This document shows positions 45,402 through 54,364 of a stretch of DNA of 64,000 nt, piece after piece. The notes beneath the pieces were generated by a model. That model ran no database searches. It was not told the origin of the DNA and worked only from the letters and a program-made list of their open reading frames with translations. The stretch covers positions 3,124,501 to 3,188,500 of the forward strand of contig NC_022524.1 in NCBI RefSeq assembly GCF_000473245.1. Reading direction: 5' to 3'. A program made the translations under genes and the position numbers. The first letter of the stretch is position 1. Each line of letters begins with the position of its first letter. This DNA is from Bacillus infantis NRRL B-14911 (GTDB lineage: Bacteria > Bacillota > Bacilli > Bacillales > Cytobacillaceae).

Positions 45402-45932
45402 TTATCCGAATACAAGCATGACAACTGCTATCGCTGCAATAAAGCCGACAAGGTCGGCCAGGAGGCCCACCTTCAGCGCATCCCCCATTTTTTTAATGCC
45501 TACAGCCCCAAAGTAGACTGTCAGCACATAAAAGGTCGTATCTGTGCTTCCCTGGAGCGTGGAGGCGAGCCTTCCGATAAAAGAATCCGGCCCATGGGCA
45601 GCAATCAGGTCACTTGTCATGCCAAGGGCCGCAGTGCCTGATATCGGCCTGATGATGGCGAGCGGGGCGATTTCGGGAGGGACCCCGACCGCTTCCATTG
45701 CCGGCCTGATAAAACCCATCATGAATTCAAGTGCCCCTGAAGCCCTGAAGACAGTAATGGCCACCAGCATCCCGACTAAAAAAGGGATGATGGAAACAGC
45801 AATCTTGATTCCTTCCTTGCCGCCATCCACAAAGCTCTCATATGTAGGGACTTTTTTATAAGTACCGTACAGCAGGATAAATCCAATCAGCACCGGGATA
45901 AACCATAATGAGATTAAAGAGACAATTTCCAT
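45402..45932 (-). CDS. spmB: Spore maturation protein SpmB
   Basis: 176 residues, about five membrane segments, of the nucleoside-recognition (Gate) family. Family segments are YGTYKKVPTYESFVDGGKEG, PLAIIRPISGTAALGM and STDTTFYVLTVYFGAVG. In B. subtilis SpmA and SpmB are needed for full dehydration of the spore core. It lies 6 bases after spmA and ends the dacB-spmA-spmB operon. Confidence 0.95.
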   Translation of the reverse strand: MEIVSLISLWFIPVLIGFILLYGTYKKVPTYESFVDGGKEGIKIAVSIIPFLVGMLVAITVFRASGALEFMMGFIRPAMEAVGVPPEIAPLAIIRPISGTAALGMTSDLIAAHGPDSFIGRLASTLQGSTDTTFYVLTVYFGAVGIKKMGDALKVGLLADLVGFIAAIAVVMLVFG

Positions 45933-45938
45933 TCGCGC

Positions 45939-46526
45939 TCATCCTTTACGGGTTCGTCTGTAATAAAAGTACCTGTCGATCAGGATTGCCCCGAGTGTTG
46001 AGCAAAAGGTGGCAATCAAGGTCGGCCCGACAATTTCAGTAGGAGAGGCAGAGTGATAGTTCATTCTGATGGCAATCACCGTTGTCGGGATGAGTGTCAG
46101 GCTTGAGGTATTGATGGCCAGGAAGGTGATCATCGACCTGCTCGCCTCGGTTTTTCCGCCATTCAGCGCTTTAAGCTGCTCCATTGCCTTTATTCCAAGT
46201 GGCGTGGCCGCATTGCCCAGCCCGAACATATTCGCCATCATATTCGATAAGATGTACCCCATTGCCGGGTGGTCCTTAGGAACATCAGGAAAAAGCCTTG
46301 TCACTACCGGCCTGAAAAGAAAAGCCAATTTTTTCAGCAGTCCTGCGTCTTCGGCAATCCTCATCATCCCCAGCCAGAAGACAAGGATGCTGATGAGCCC
46401 GATGCAAAGGGTGACCGCTTCTTTCGCCCCGCTGAAGACCGCTTCATTCACTTCAGCCATTGTGCCATTGAAAATGGCAAAAACAATCCCGATCACGGTC
46501 ATCGCAACCCAAATAATATTAACCAT
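45939..46526 (-). CDS. spmA: Spore maturation protein SpmA
   Basis: 195 residues from ATG 46526 (MVNIIWVAMTVIGIVFAIFN), which overlaps the dacB 3' end by 8 bases and has TGGAG ahead; TTG 46544 is an alternative. It is a multi-pass Gate-domain protein with NMFGLGNAATPLGIKAMEQL and LAINTSSLTLIPTTVIAIRM. It works with SpmB in spore core dehydration in the mother cell. Coupling to dacB and spmB is as in B. subtilis. Confidence 0.95.
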   Translation of the reverse strand: MVNIIWVAMTVIGIVFAIFNGTMAEVNEAVFSGAKEAVTLCIGLISILVFWLGMMRIAEDAGLLKKLAFLFRPVVTRLFPDVPKDHPAMGYILSNMMANMFGLGNAATPLGIKAMEQLKALNGGKTEASRSMITFLAINTSSLTLIPTTVIAIRMNYHSASPTEIVGPTLIATFCSTLGAILIDRYFYYRRTRKG

Positions 46527-47670
46527 CTGTTTTAACTCCAGCAATTGTCATAAAGATGCTCTTAAAGAAATCCAAAAAAGATTTTTCTTCTTTCTGGGGC
46601 TCTTTTTCATAGTAAATCGGCAGACTTTTCACTTGCTTGTTCTCAAAGTAAACAATGGCCCTTCCGACCACATCGGGAAAATCCTTATCTTCCTTCCAGC
46701 TTCCCGAAGGCTTCAGCATCTTATATTCGACACGGAAAAGGTCTTTTTCATTTTCAGAGGCAGGATAGCTGTAGTCTGTCTTCAAAAAGGCTTTTTTTTC
46801 ATAGGCAGTATCCTCCAGCTCCCTGATCCCGCCTTGTTCAACAACTTTTTTGAGCGAATATTCCTTGAACCCGCTCTCATACATGCCGATATGGTCGTTC
46901 CAGTCATCCGGGCCATTCAGCGTAACCGCAATCAGGTCCAGACCATCCTTTGAGGCAGTGGTAACCAGCGTCCTTTTGGCACGTTTTGTATAACCTGTTT
47001 TTCCCCCTGTGCAATATTCATACATTTCGGTGAGGAGGCGGTTCTTATTTTTCCAGACTCTGTCCCAGCTTTCATTCGGGTTCGGCGCCCGATGCATTTT
47101 CGTCCCTGCTATTTTCCTGTATGTTTCATTGTTCATGGCATATCTGGTCAGGACTGCCATATCATACGCGGTAGAATAGTGTTCCTCATGGTCATCGAGC
47201 CCGTGCGGATTGGCAAAATGGGTATTTATCATGCCGATTTCTTCAGCTTTTTTGTTCATTAAGTATACAAACCCTTCAAGGCTTCCCCCGACATGTTCGG
47301 CAATTGCCACCGCCGAGTCATTCCCCGACCTGAGCATAAGTCCGTAAACCAGGTCCTCCAATAGAATTTTTTCTCCCGGCTGCAGATAAATAGATGATCC
47401 TTCAGCCCGTACAGCCTTTTCACTCACCTTGGCCTTTGTATCCAGCTTCCCGGATTCAATGGCAAGGATGGCTGTCATAATCTTCGTTATGCTTGCAATC
47501 CTTTTCTTCGTATAAGCATCCTTCTCATACAGGATCCTCCCGGTGCTTTGCTCCATCAGTATGGCGCTGCCTGAGCTGGCCGAATAGGCAGCTTGTACCT
47601 TTGCAGGCAGATTCGCTGCCAGGACAGCTGCTATGCAGGATAATAGCATCCATCTAAACAATCTGTTCAT
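46519..47670 (-). CDS. dacB: D-alanyl-D-alanine carboxypeptidase DacB (PBP5*)
   Basis: 383 residues. Signal peptide at residues 1-27 (MLLSCIAAVLAANLPAKVQA). Serine peptidase S11 motifs: ASITKIM (SxxK, Ser near residue 60), RSGND (SxN, near 115) and GGKTGYTK (KTG, near 220). It trims pentapeptides in the spore cortex to control cross-linking. It is expressed from sigma-E in B. subtilis. It heads the dacB-spmA-spmB operon. Confidence 0.95.
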   Translation of the reverse strand: MNRLFRWMLLSCIAAVLAANLPAKVQAAYSASSGSAILMEQSTGRILYEKDAYTKKRIASITKIMTAILAIESGKLDTKAKVSEKAVRAEGSSIYLQPGEKILLEDLVYGLMLRSGNDSAVAIAEHVGGSLEGFVYLMNKKAEEIGMINTHFANPHGLDDHEEHYSTAYDMAVLTRYAMNNETYRKIAGTKMHRAPNPNESWDRVWKNKNRLLTEMYEYCTGGKTGYTKRAKRTLVTTASKDGLDLIAVTLNGPDDWNDHIGMYESGFKEYSLKKVVEQGGIRELEDTAYEKKAFLKTDYSYPASENEKDLFRVEYKMLKPSGSWKEDKDFPDVVGRAIVYFENKQVKSLPIYYEKEPQKEEKSFLDFFKSIFMTIAGVKTDG

Positions 47671-47799
47671 TCTCCAAAACCCCGTCTCCTAATATGTTTG
47701 TACAAGTTTATGCGAGTCGGGACAGCTTATGACTAAAAATGAAAAGCGGCGGGTGTCTCCATTCTTATAATCCATATATCGGCATCTCTGCCTTCCCAA

Positions 47800-47829
47800 T
47801 AAAAAAAGGAATGGCTGCTGCCATCCCCA
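47800..47829 (-). terminator. Rho-independent terminator of the superoxide dismutase gene
   Basis: On the minus strand GGGATGGC and GCCATTCC (one G-U pair) enclose AGCA and are followed by TTTTTTTATT. Confidence 0.8.
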
Positions 47830-47834
47830 TACCT

Positions 47835-48725
47835 CTAAAAAGGCTTCCATTTCAGCTGGCTTGCTTTTTGGAAGCGTTCCTCTGCATCTTTCCAGTTCAC
47901 AATATTCCACCAGTTATTCACATAATCGGCGCGGTTATTTTTATACTGCAGATAGTAGGCATGCTCCCAGACATCAAGGGCAAGAATCGGGATCGTATCC
48001 CACTGGGTAAGCAGCATATGCCTTTCCGATTGAAGGATTTCAAGATGCCTTGAACGCGGTGACCAGACAAGGATTGCCCAGCCGACGCCTTCCACCTGTT
48101 TGGCAGCTTCAGAAAAATGCTTCTTGAACTGTTCAAAGCTTCCAAAATACTTTTCTATCTCTCCCAGCAGGGCACCAGATGGCTTCCCTCCCCCAGAGGG
48201 GCTCATATTATTCCAAAAAATAGTATGGAGGTAATGGCCGGAGCCATGGAATGCCAGCTCTCTCGACCAATGCTTAACAAGTTTAAAATCGCCATCTTGC
48301 CGTGCCTTTTTAAGCATTTCCTCAGCACGGTTCAGTCCATCAACATAAGACTGATGGTGCTTCGTGTGATGAAGCCTCATGATTTCTTCTGCTATATATG
48401 GTTCTAGGCTGTCATAGCCATATGGCAGCGGCGGAAGGGAATGGCCGCCTGCCGGAATAAAAGGTTCATTGATGTAAATATGGCCGACCGGCTGCCTTCT
48501 GGAAAAATACTGTTCAACATCGTTATGAAGTTCATCTACACGGGACTGGAGCGCATTCAGCTCCTCTATATCAAGCTGGCCGTCAAGCTTTTCAATCACT
48601 CCCGAGAATTTATCCAGTTTTACCCATAGTTCTGCGTCTTTCTCCACATCCTCCGATTCCAGGAATCTCTTCATTTCCTCATTCCAATTGAATACATCCT
48701 TGATATAATCGTGAAACTTGCTCAT
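47835..48725 (-). CDS. Fe/Mn superoxide dismutase with N-terminal extension
   Basis: 296 residues. The first ~90 residues are a charged helical extension not found in ordinary SODs. The SOD domain follows. Metal ligands are His in MRLHHTKHHQSYVDGLN, His in ELAFHGSGHYLHTIFW, and Asp and His in LDVWEHAYYLQYKN. It disproportionates superoxide. Extended SODs like this (SodF of B. subtilis) are a known Bacillus subfamily; whether Fe or Mn is used cannot be told. B. subtilis keeps sodF elsewhere. It is monocistronic. Confidence 0.9.
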   Translation of the reverse strand: MSKFHDYIKDVFNWNEEMKRFLESEDVEKDAELWVKLDKFSGVIEKLDGQLDIEELNALQSRVDELHNDVEQYFSRRQPVGHIYINEPFIPAGGHSLPPLPYGYDSLEPYIAEEIMRLHHTKHHQSYVDGLNRAEEMLKKARQDGDFKLVKHWSRELAFHGSGHYLHTIFWNNMSPSGGGKPSGALLGEIEKYFGSFEQFKKHFSEAAKQVEGVGWAILVWSPRSRHLEILQSERHMLLTQWDTIPILALDVWEHAYYLQYKNNRADYVNNWWNIVNWKDAEERFQKASQLKWKPF

Positions 48726-48837
48726 CCTTCCCCTCCTATCTGTCTTCCTCCTTTTCCAATGATATGTATGATGTTAAAATATTTGCTTATCCCAGGCGAA
48801 ATTTGTACATGTCCACTTCCGGCGGCCTTCATAAATA

Positions 48838-48950
48838 GACAAAAGCGCAAGCGCCTTGACCACCCCCAATTAGCATAAGACGAACACCCCGAAAGGCATT
48901 CTTTCTTGTTGGGTGGTTTGGCATATGACCTCGGCTCAGCTGCTGGACGT
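48838..48950. repeat. Single Bacillus-type intergenic repeat between sod and ypuI
   Basis: It begins AAAAGCGCAAGCGCCTTGAC and contains TTAGCATAAGACGA, the inner hairpin GAAAGGCATTCTTTC, GGCATATGACC and CTGGACGTGGATCAAG. It resembles the element at 13744 but is complete. It accounts for most of the 312-base gap 48726-49037. Confidence 0.75.
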
Positions 48951-49005
48951 GGATCAAGAAATGAAAATCATCCACAAGTCTTCCACTTTATAAATCCCTT
49001 AACTA

Positions 49006-49034
49006 TAAAAAAAGCCGCCTTGTCGGCAGCCTTT
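49006..49034 (-). terminator. Rho-independent terminator of ypuI
   Basis: On the minus strand GCTGCC and GGCGGC enclose GACAA and are followed by TTTTTTT. Confidence 0.8.
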
Positions 49035-49037
49035 GTT

Positions 49038-49526
49038 CTATTTGGATTGAATCATTTTTGTCCGGTAATCTGTTTCATAATATTCAAGCTCTTCCCGGAT
49101 CCTTTGGAACTCACTCTCCAGGCTGTCAAAGATTCCCTTCATGCTTTCAGGGACCCCTCCCTGAAACTTAATGGAGTTTTTCCCGGTATAAGCGGAACGG
49201 CTGTTTTCGAACCATGCATCATTTTTCGGCGAGAAGAATTCGTCAATGCACTGATGATAAATACGGTAAAGCGTCTTTTCGGCCGCAGGCTTTGGGAAAG
49301 GCTCATTTTTCAGCAGTACACTGCAGGCATCAAGGCCTTCCTCACAGAAAACAAGCAACTTTCTCAGATTTCCCAAAACCATTTTATAATAATTCCGGTC
49401 TCCGTCCTTTTCCTTTATGAGGCCGGATAGTGTTGTTTCATTTAAATATGCTTCCAATTCTGAAACAGTATTTCCCAGGAATTTTTTCACTTCTTCTGTC
49501 TGCGATTTAACGATTGTGTTCGCCAT
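49038..49526 (-). CDS. ypuI: YpuI family protein (DUF3907)
   Basis: 162 residues, soluble, mainly helical. Typical segments are KKFLGNTVSELEAYLNETTL, LRKLLVFCEEGLDACSVLL and YRIYHQCIDEFFSPKNDAWF. No catalytic motif is seen. Position between the dacB region and scpB fits B. subtilis ypuI. The start ATG 49526 has a GGGGTG site. The role is unknown. Confidence 0.88.
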   Translation of the reverse strand: MANTIVKSQTEEVKKFLGNTVSELEAYLNETTLSGLIKEKDGDRNYYKMVLGNLRKLLVFCEEGLDACSVLLKNEPFPKPAAEKTLYRIYHQCIDEFFSPKNDAWFENSRSAYTGKNSIKFQGGVPESMKGIFDSLESEFQRIREELEYYETDYRTKMIQSK

Positions 49527-49680
49527 TGTTACACCCCTTCAGATTGCAGGCTGATGCCATGCTTTTTCTTGCTTCGACCGGCTTGCCATCCTTGCCATTT
49601 CAGACGGCTTCCTGGCAGCCTCTTAATGTATTGGACTTCCTTATTTTGAATCCTGGCCAGGCTTCAGCAAGCAGCTTTCG

Positions 49681-50061
49681 TTAAGCTTGCTGATGATTGA
49701 AGAAATCAAGAGGCGAAGCGATTTGAAAACCTTTCTCCTCTTCTACGCCATTGAAAACCTCCCTTAATTTGCCGAAATCCAGTTTGTCAAAATAGGACTC
49801 AAATTCAGCTTTGTTATTTATGTATACTCTTTTTCTGTCCCGTAATCCCGTTTTTTTCAGCAAACACGCAAGCGCCACTAAATCCTTGAAAGCCACTTCC
49901 CTGCCGCCTGCCTTGAACACAGGGTCCGAGCCAAATGGCGTGAAGCTTTCCATGGATTCTTCGAAGTAGCGTATATATAGTACATGGAGGGTCTTCTCCT
50001 GCCCTTCCTCCATATACACCACCTCGCTCCTGTTGAAGAAATCCTCGGAAGTGTTCGGCAT
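49681..50061 (-). CDS. Unrecognised conserved-looking ORF between ypuI and scpB
   Basis: 126 residues from ATG 50061, which has GGAGG 5 bases ahead. The frame stays open upstream to ATG 50124 (no site) or TTG 50103 (GGGGAG 8 bases ahead), so the true start is uncertain. The sequence has balanced composition and reads like a folded soluble protein: VYMEEGQEKTLHVLYIRYFE, FKDLVALACLLKKTGLRDRK and a repeated FxKLDFGKL element. I do not recognise a family. It stands about 150 bases from ypuI and 110 from scpB and may have its own promoter. Confidence 0.65.
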   Translation of the reverse strand: MPNTSEDFFNRSEVVYMEEGQEKTLHVLYIRYFEESMESFTPFGSDPVFKAGGREVAFKDLVALACLLKKTGLRDRKRVYINNKAEFESYFDKLDFGKLREVFNGVEEEKGFQIASPLDFFNHQQA

Positions 50062-50237
50062 TTCTTCCTCCAATTCATACCCTTTGCACTGCTTTATAAA
50101 CAATCCAGACACTCCCCGGCTCATGCACTGCTGTGGCAGCAGGCACAGCTAAATGATATAAAGCACGATGCTAACAGTGAGCTTCGGACAATCTAGCTAT
50201 ATTTTATCATATAGGCCGCAGGAATGTGTCAGAAAAA

Positions 50238-50825
50238 TCAATTATCTAAGGTTTCCTGAAACTTTTCGAAAAATAAATCTGCCTCATCCCCTGCATATTC
50301 ATCCTCATCATTTTCTGTCAACGGAGGAAGCTCGTCTATACTTTTTAAACCAAAGTAATCAAGAAATTCCTTTGTAGTGGCATATAAATAGGCCCTGCCC
50401 GCCCCTTCTGCCCTTCCGGCTTCTTTTATCAAAGCTTTGGCGGCCAATGTATGAAGCGGCCTCTCTGTTTTTACACCTCTGATTTCTTCTATTTCCACCC
50501 TTGTGATCGGCTGTTTGTATGCGATGATGGCAAGGGTTTCCAATGCTGCCTGTGACAGGGAGCCTGTCCCGGGGGTCTCCACCAATTTCTTAAGATAATC
50601 TGAGTTCTCCTTCTTTGTGACCAGCTGATAGGTGCCGGCAAATTGGGCCACTGTAATGCCTCTCGTGTAGTCATCCTCGCAGGACTGGATAAGCTCCTGC
50701 AAAATGGTTTCCGCCTGGCTTTCGTCCATCTCAAGCACCTCAGCGATCTGCTTCAAGGATAATCCTTCATCTCCTGCTGCAAAGAGCAGGCTCTCTGTTA
50801 TCCCTTTCCAATTTACGATGTCCAA
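50238..50825 (-). CDS. scpB: Segregation and condensation protein ScpB
   Basis: 195 residues from TTG 50825; AAAGGAGG lies inside the end of scpA, 13 bases ahead, a wide spacing. Two winged-helix domains are typical: ITESLLFAAGDEGLSLKQIA and ALETLAIIAYKQPITRVEIE followed by IRGVKTERPLHTLAAKALI. ScpB pairs with ScpA and the Smc dimer to form bacterial condensin. It is 5 bases after scpA. Confidence 0.94.
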   Translation of the reverse strand: MDIVNWKGITESLLFAAGDEGLSLKQIAEVLEMDESQAETILQELIQSCEDDYTRGITVAQFAGTYQLVTKKENSDYLKKLVETPGTGSLSQAALETLAIIAYKQPITRVEIEEIRGVKTERPLHTLAAKALIKEAGRAEGAGRAYLYATTKEFLDYFGLKSIDELPPLTENDEDEYAGDEADLFFEKFQETLDN

Positions 50826-50830
50826 AACTT

Positions 50831-51580
50831 TTATTGATCCTCCTTTGCAGATACAAAAATCTCTGCAAAATTATGTTCCTGGTTCAGCTCGATTTGTTTC
50901 CTCTTCATCAGTTCCAGCACTGCGAGGAAACTGACGACAAGATGTTCCTTTTCATCGGAAGGAAACAAATCGTAAAAGCTTGTCTTCACCCTTGCCCGCT
51001 GAAGCTGATCAAGGATTTCATCCATCCGCTTCTCAATAGGTATTTCCTGCCTTGCCACCTTTGCGGTGACCGGCTTTTGGAGCTTCTTTCTCCGCATCAG
51101 CTTCTGGAATGCCCCAAGCACGTCATACAGCGACACATTCAAGTCTGCCTTTTCAGGCTGCACGTCTTTTGCATAATCCGATAAATCGCTTGGAGGTTTT
51201 GTAAACATCAGCCCGCGCTCCTGCTCTTTCGTTTTGAGCTCAGCTGCAGCTTCTTTATACTTCTTATATTCTACAAGTCTTTCAACAAGCTCATCACGGG
51301 GGTCTTCTTCCCCTTCCTCCATATCAAACTCATCCAGCTGCTCTTCCTCATGCTTTGGAAGGAGCATTTTGCTTTTAATGGCAAGCAGGGTCGCCGCCAT
51401 GACAAGAAATTCACTCGCAACGTCAAGTTCGAGCTCTTTCATTGTATGTATATAAATAAGATACTGTTCAGTAATCTCTGCTACAGGAATATCGTAAATA
51501 TCTATTTCAAGGCGATTAATTAAATGAAGAAGCAGGTCAAGAGGCCCTTCAAACGCGTCAATCTTCACATTATACTGCAT
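50831..51580 (-). CDS. scpA: Segregation and condensation protein ScpA
   Basis: 249 residues from ATG 51580 ([20 protein letters not shown]), with GGTGGAA ahead; the frame is open for 68 codons upstream but that part is not ScpA-like. The kleisin N-terminus binds the Smc neck ([20 protein letters not shown]). The C-terminal winged helix binds the Smc head ([20 protein letters not shown]). An acidic linker ([15 protein letters not shown]) lies between. Forms condensin with ScpB and Smc. Confidence 0.95.
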   Translation of the reverse strand: MQYNVKIDAFEGPLDLLLHLINRLEIDIYDIPVAEITEQYLIYIHTMKELELDVASEFLVMAATLLAIKSKMLLPKHEEEQLDEFDMEEGEEDPRDELVERLVEYKKYKEAAAELKTKEQERGLMFTKPPSDLSDYAKDVQPEKADLNVSLYDVLGAFQKLMRRKKLQKPVTAKVARQEIPIEKRMDEILDQLQRARVKTSFYDLFPSDEKEHLVVSFLAVLELMKRKQIELNQEHNFAEIFVSAKEDQ

Positions 51581-51842
51581 ATTTCCACCATAATTTCTAA
51601 TTTTGAATTTTGCCTGATGCTGCGCCAAACACAGGCAGGTTCCCGGCTGTAAATGGCTATTACTAGTATAGAGGATTCCATTCTGATATCCAATAGAAAA
51701 ATACAGACAAACTTCCAGAAAGCCGGGGAACGAAATTCCTTCTCTCCGAGCTTTTTTTCCAGGCGCCCATACGTTATGGCCCATTCCCGCATAAGATGAA
51801 TTTGTAAAGAAAAACGCAGACTATATAGGAGGTATCGGTGAT

Positions 51843-51944
51843 ATGTCAGATGCAGGTGCAGGTTACGGTTACGGAGGCGGCTTCGCCCTAATAGTGGTAT
51901 TGTTCATTCTGCTGATCATTGTGGGAGCATCATGGTGCTTCTAA
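51843..51944 (+). CDS. YjcZ/SscA-type sporulation micropeptide
   Basis: 33 residues: [14 protein letters not shown], then a hydrophobic helix [17 protein letters not shown] and the end CF. A Gly/Tyr-rich start followed by a [14 protein letters not shown] helix is the hallmark of the YjcZ family of tiny spore-associated membrane peptides. AGGAGG lies 10 bases before the ATG and a good terminator follows. In B. subtilis one relative (SscA) is needed for proper coat assembly. The place, opposite scpA and next to the DUF309 gene, is not one I know for this family. Confidence 0.85.
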   Translation: MSDAGAGYGYGGGFALIVVLFILLIIVGASWCF

Positions 51945-51958
51945 AACTATAGACTGAA

Positions 51959-51983
51959 GGCCCGGCATGAGCCGGGCTTTCTT
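51959..51983 (+). terminator. Terminator of the YjcZ-type gene
   Basis: GCCCGGC and GCCGGGC enclose ATGA and are followed by TTTCTTCTT. Confidence 0.85.
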
Positions 51984-52073
51984 CTTGATTCATTTGTCCC
52001 CAGCACCGCTTCAAGCCGGAATATGATAAAATAAGTGCAAAATGTCAGTCACCAGGGCAAAAGGGAGGTCAAT

Positions 52074-52595
52074 ATGTATCCTGAAGAATATATACAGTAT
52101 CTTGTCCATTTCCATGCAGACCGAGATTATTTCGAATGCCATGAAGTGCTTGAAGAATACTGGAAAGAAGCAGACCCGCGGAATAAGGACTCTGTTTGGG
52201 TAGGGCTCATTCTGTTCGCAGTTTCCGCCTATCATCATCGCCGCGGCAACTTCAAAGGCGCTGAACGGACGCTGCGGAAATCCCGATCTATTTTGGACAA
52301 GGTCCCCCTCCAGCTGAAGGAGCTTGGAATCAGCGCCCGGGAATTCACGCTGCTGATCAGCGGCAGATTGGAGGGAATTGCAAAAGGAGAACCTTACTCG
52401 AGTCCCTTCATTCCACTGGCTGATCATGAGCTTGCCAGCCTATGCATAAGAACGGCAGAATCCCTTGGCCTTGTCTGGGGGAGCCCAAGCGATCTTTCTG
52501 ACAGAATGCTCATTCACCGGCATTCGATGAGAGACCGGACTGATGTCATCCTTGAGCGGAAAGCTGCATGGGACGCCCGCAATGATACCGAATAA
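52074..52595 (+). CDS. ypuF: DUF309 family protein (YpuF-like)
   Basis: 173 residues from ATG 52074, with GGGAGG 6 bases ahead. The family signature YFECHEVLEEYWKE is near residue 20, with HHRRGNFKGAERTLRKS following. It is a small all-helical soluble protein with conserved His/Glu residues that may bind metal, but no function is established. In B. subtilis ypuF lies directly by scpA and ribT, as here. It is convergent with ribT. Confidence 0.9.
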   Translation: MYPEEYIQYLVHFHADRDYFECHEVLEEYWKEADPRNKDSVWVGLILFAVSAYHHRRGNFKGAERTLRKSRSILDKVPLQLKELGISAREFTLLISGRLEGIAKGEPYSSPFIPLADHELASLCIRTAESLGLVWGSPSDLSDRMLIHRHSMRDRTDVILERKAAWDARNDTE

Positions 52596-52596
52596 T

Positions 52597-52626
52597 AAAA
52601 GGCAGAGAACCAGGTTCTCTGCCTTT

Positions 52627-52627
<1 letters not shown>
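52597..52627. terminator. Bidirectional terminator between ypuF and ribT
   Basis: AAGGCAGAGAACC and GGTTCTCTGCCTT pair perfectly around one A, with A- and T-runs outside. Confidence 0.92.
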
Positions 52628-52989
<362 letters not shown>

Positions 52990-53147
52990 TCATTAAATAA
53001 AACATTTCCAAACTATCTTTTCCCAATAAGCCATTGTCTAAACTATATGGCGGCTAGTATATGATATGTAAGAAAGCATTTTTGTTGCAGGTTCCATTAA
53101 TCATTACTATGATACAAAAATTTAAGCAGGACAGCAATCAAATCGAA

Positions 53148-53243
53148 TCAGGATCCAGGCACAATGACCAGCCAATAGATGAATCCCCAAATCAGCCCGA
53201 TGGCCAGGAAAAAAGAGAAAAGCAGCCAGTTATTTTTTTTCAT
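53148..53243 (-). CDS. 31-residue single-pass membrane peptide
   Basis: Short ORF: MKKNNWLLFSFFLAIGLIW, then GFIYWLVIVPGS. A basic start and one long hydrophobic helix make a plausible membrane micropeptide. GGAGG lies 12 bases before the ATG; a GTG three codons earlier is 3 bases from it. No homologue is known to me. It could be chance, but codon use and the ribosome site favour a gene. It fills part of the gap 52981-53358, in which I see nothing else. Confidence 0.6.
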   Translation of the reverse strand: MKKNNWLLFSFFLAIGLIWGFIYWLVIVPGS

Positions 53244-53358
53244 CGTATACACTTGCCTCCAATCGCCAAACTCCTTTTTTATTCTACACTAAATGCGTTT
53301 TTTTATCTATCCCGCCGGGAAAATAGGGACTATTGGCTGCAGGGGGATGAATTTTTTC

Positions 53359-53385
53359 CGAAACTTTTATATCATTATGTACGTC
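53359..53385 (+). promoter_or_regulatory. ECF sigma-factor promoter of ypuA
   Basis: CGAAAC (53359-53364), 17 bp, CGTC (53382-53385), about 48 bases ahead of ypuA. The GAAAC and CGTC elements are those read by sigma-M, sigma-W and sigma-X. ypuA is listed in the B. subtilis sigma-M regulon as far as I recall. Confidence 0.7.
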
Positions 53386-53432
53386 TATTAATATAGAGTC
53401 CAGCCTGCGTATACAAGATTAGGAGGAACATT

Positions 53433-54305
53433 ATGCTTAAACGATGCAAAAATATAATGCTGCTTGCCCTTGCTCTGATGCTGATTCTGCCAGCGGGAGC
53501 TTCAGCAGACATGGCCGAAGGAGATATGATCGTCACCCTTGGCGAAAACCTTTCCGAAGAACAGAAAAACGTCCTGCTTGCAGAGATGGAAGCGCCAAAG
53601 GACGCCATGACCATCACTGTCTCAAATGAAGAGGAACATCAATATCTGGGCAGCTATATCAGCAAAGCACTCATCGGCACAAGAGCCATTTCTTCTTCAG
53701 CGACAACGATCGCGAAATCCGGATCAGGACTTGAAGTTGAAACGAAGAACATCAACTGGGTAACAGACGAAATGTATATCAATGCTCTGATAACTGCTGG
53801 TGTAAAAGATGCTGAAATATATATAACCGCACCATCGCCTGTATCCGGGACAGCCGCCCTGACCGGAATTATAAAAGCATATGAGATCTCAGCAGATGAG
53901 ACGATACCTGAAGAAGTCAAGCAGGCAGCAAATGAAGAAATGGTAGAAACGGCCAAGCTTGGCGATTCGGTCGGGAATGAGAATGCCGCTGCTCTAATAG
54001 CAAAAATCAAAGAAGAAATCAGCAAAAATAAACCTGCCACCGACGAAGAGCTCCAGAACATCATCGAAAACGCGGCAAAGGACCTTGGCATCACCCTGAC
54101 AGATAAAGAAATGCAAAGCCTGATCGACCTGTTCAACAAACTGAAGGATCTGAACATTGACTGGAATCAGGTCGGAGATCAGCTTGATAAAGCAAAGGAC
54201 AAAATCACCAAGTATCTTGAAAGTGAAGAAGGCCAGGGCTTCCTGGACAGCCTGAAACGCTTTTTCTCAAGTGCCATCGATGCTGTTAAAGCATTCTTCT
54301 CATAG
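53433..54305 (+). CDS. ypuA: DUF1002 secreted protein YpuA
   Basis: 290 residues. Signal peptide at residues 1-26 (IMLLALALMLILPAGASA). The mature part begins DMAEGDMIVTLGENLSEEQK and includes GLEVETKNINWVTDEMYINA and APSPVSGTAALTGIIKAYE, typical of DUF1002. The C-terminal third is helical and charged, with a final amphipathic segment. It is probably exported to the wall. AGGAGG is ahead of ATG 53433. An ECF-type promoter suggests induction by envelope stress. Function unknown. Confidence 0.92.
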   Translation: MLKRCKNIMLLALALMLILPAGASADMAEGDMIVTLGENLSEEQKNVLLAEMEAPKDAMTITVSNEEEHQYLGSYISKALIGTRAISSSATTIAKSGSGLEVETKNINWVTDEMYINALITAGVKDAEIYITAPSPVSGTAALTGIIKAYEISADETIPEEVKQAANEEMVETAKLGDSVGNENAAALIAKIKEEISKNKPATDEELQNIIENAAKDLGITLTDKEMQSLIDLFNKLKDLNIDWNQVGDQLDKAKDKITKYLESEEGQGFLDSLKRFFSSAIDAVKAFFS

Positions 54306-54334
54306 TAAAATAGAGGTGCTTAACAGCACAGCTC

Positions 54335-54364
54335 AAAAAAGCAGCCGTCCGGCTGCTTTTTTCT
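54335..54364. terminator. Bidirectional terminator between ypuA and lysA
   Basis: AAAAAAGCAGCCG and CGGCTGCTTTTTT pair perfectly around TC; serves convergent ypuA and lysA. Confidence 0.92.
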
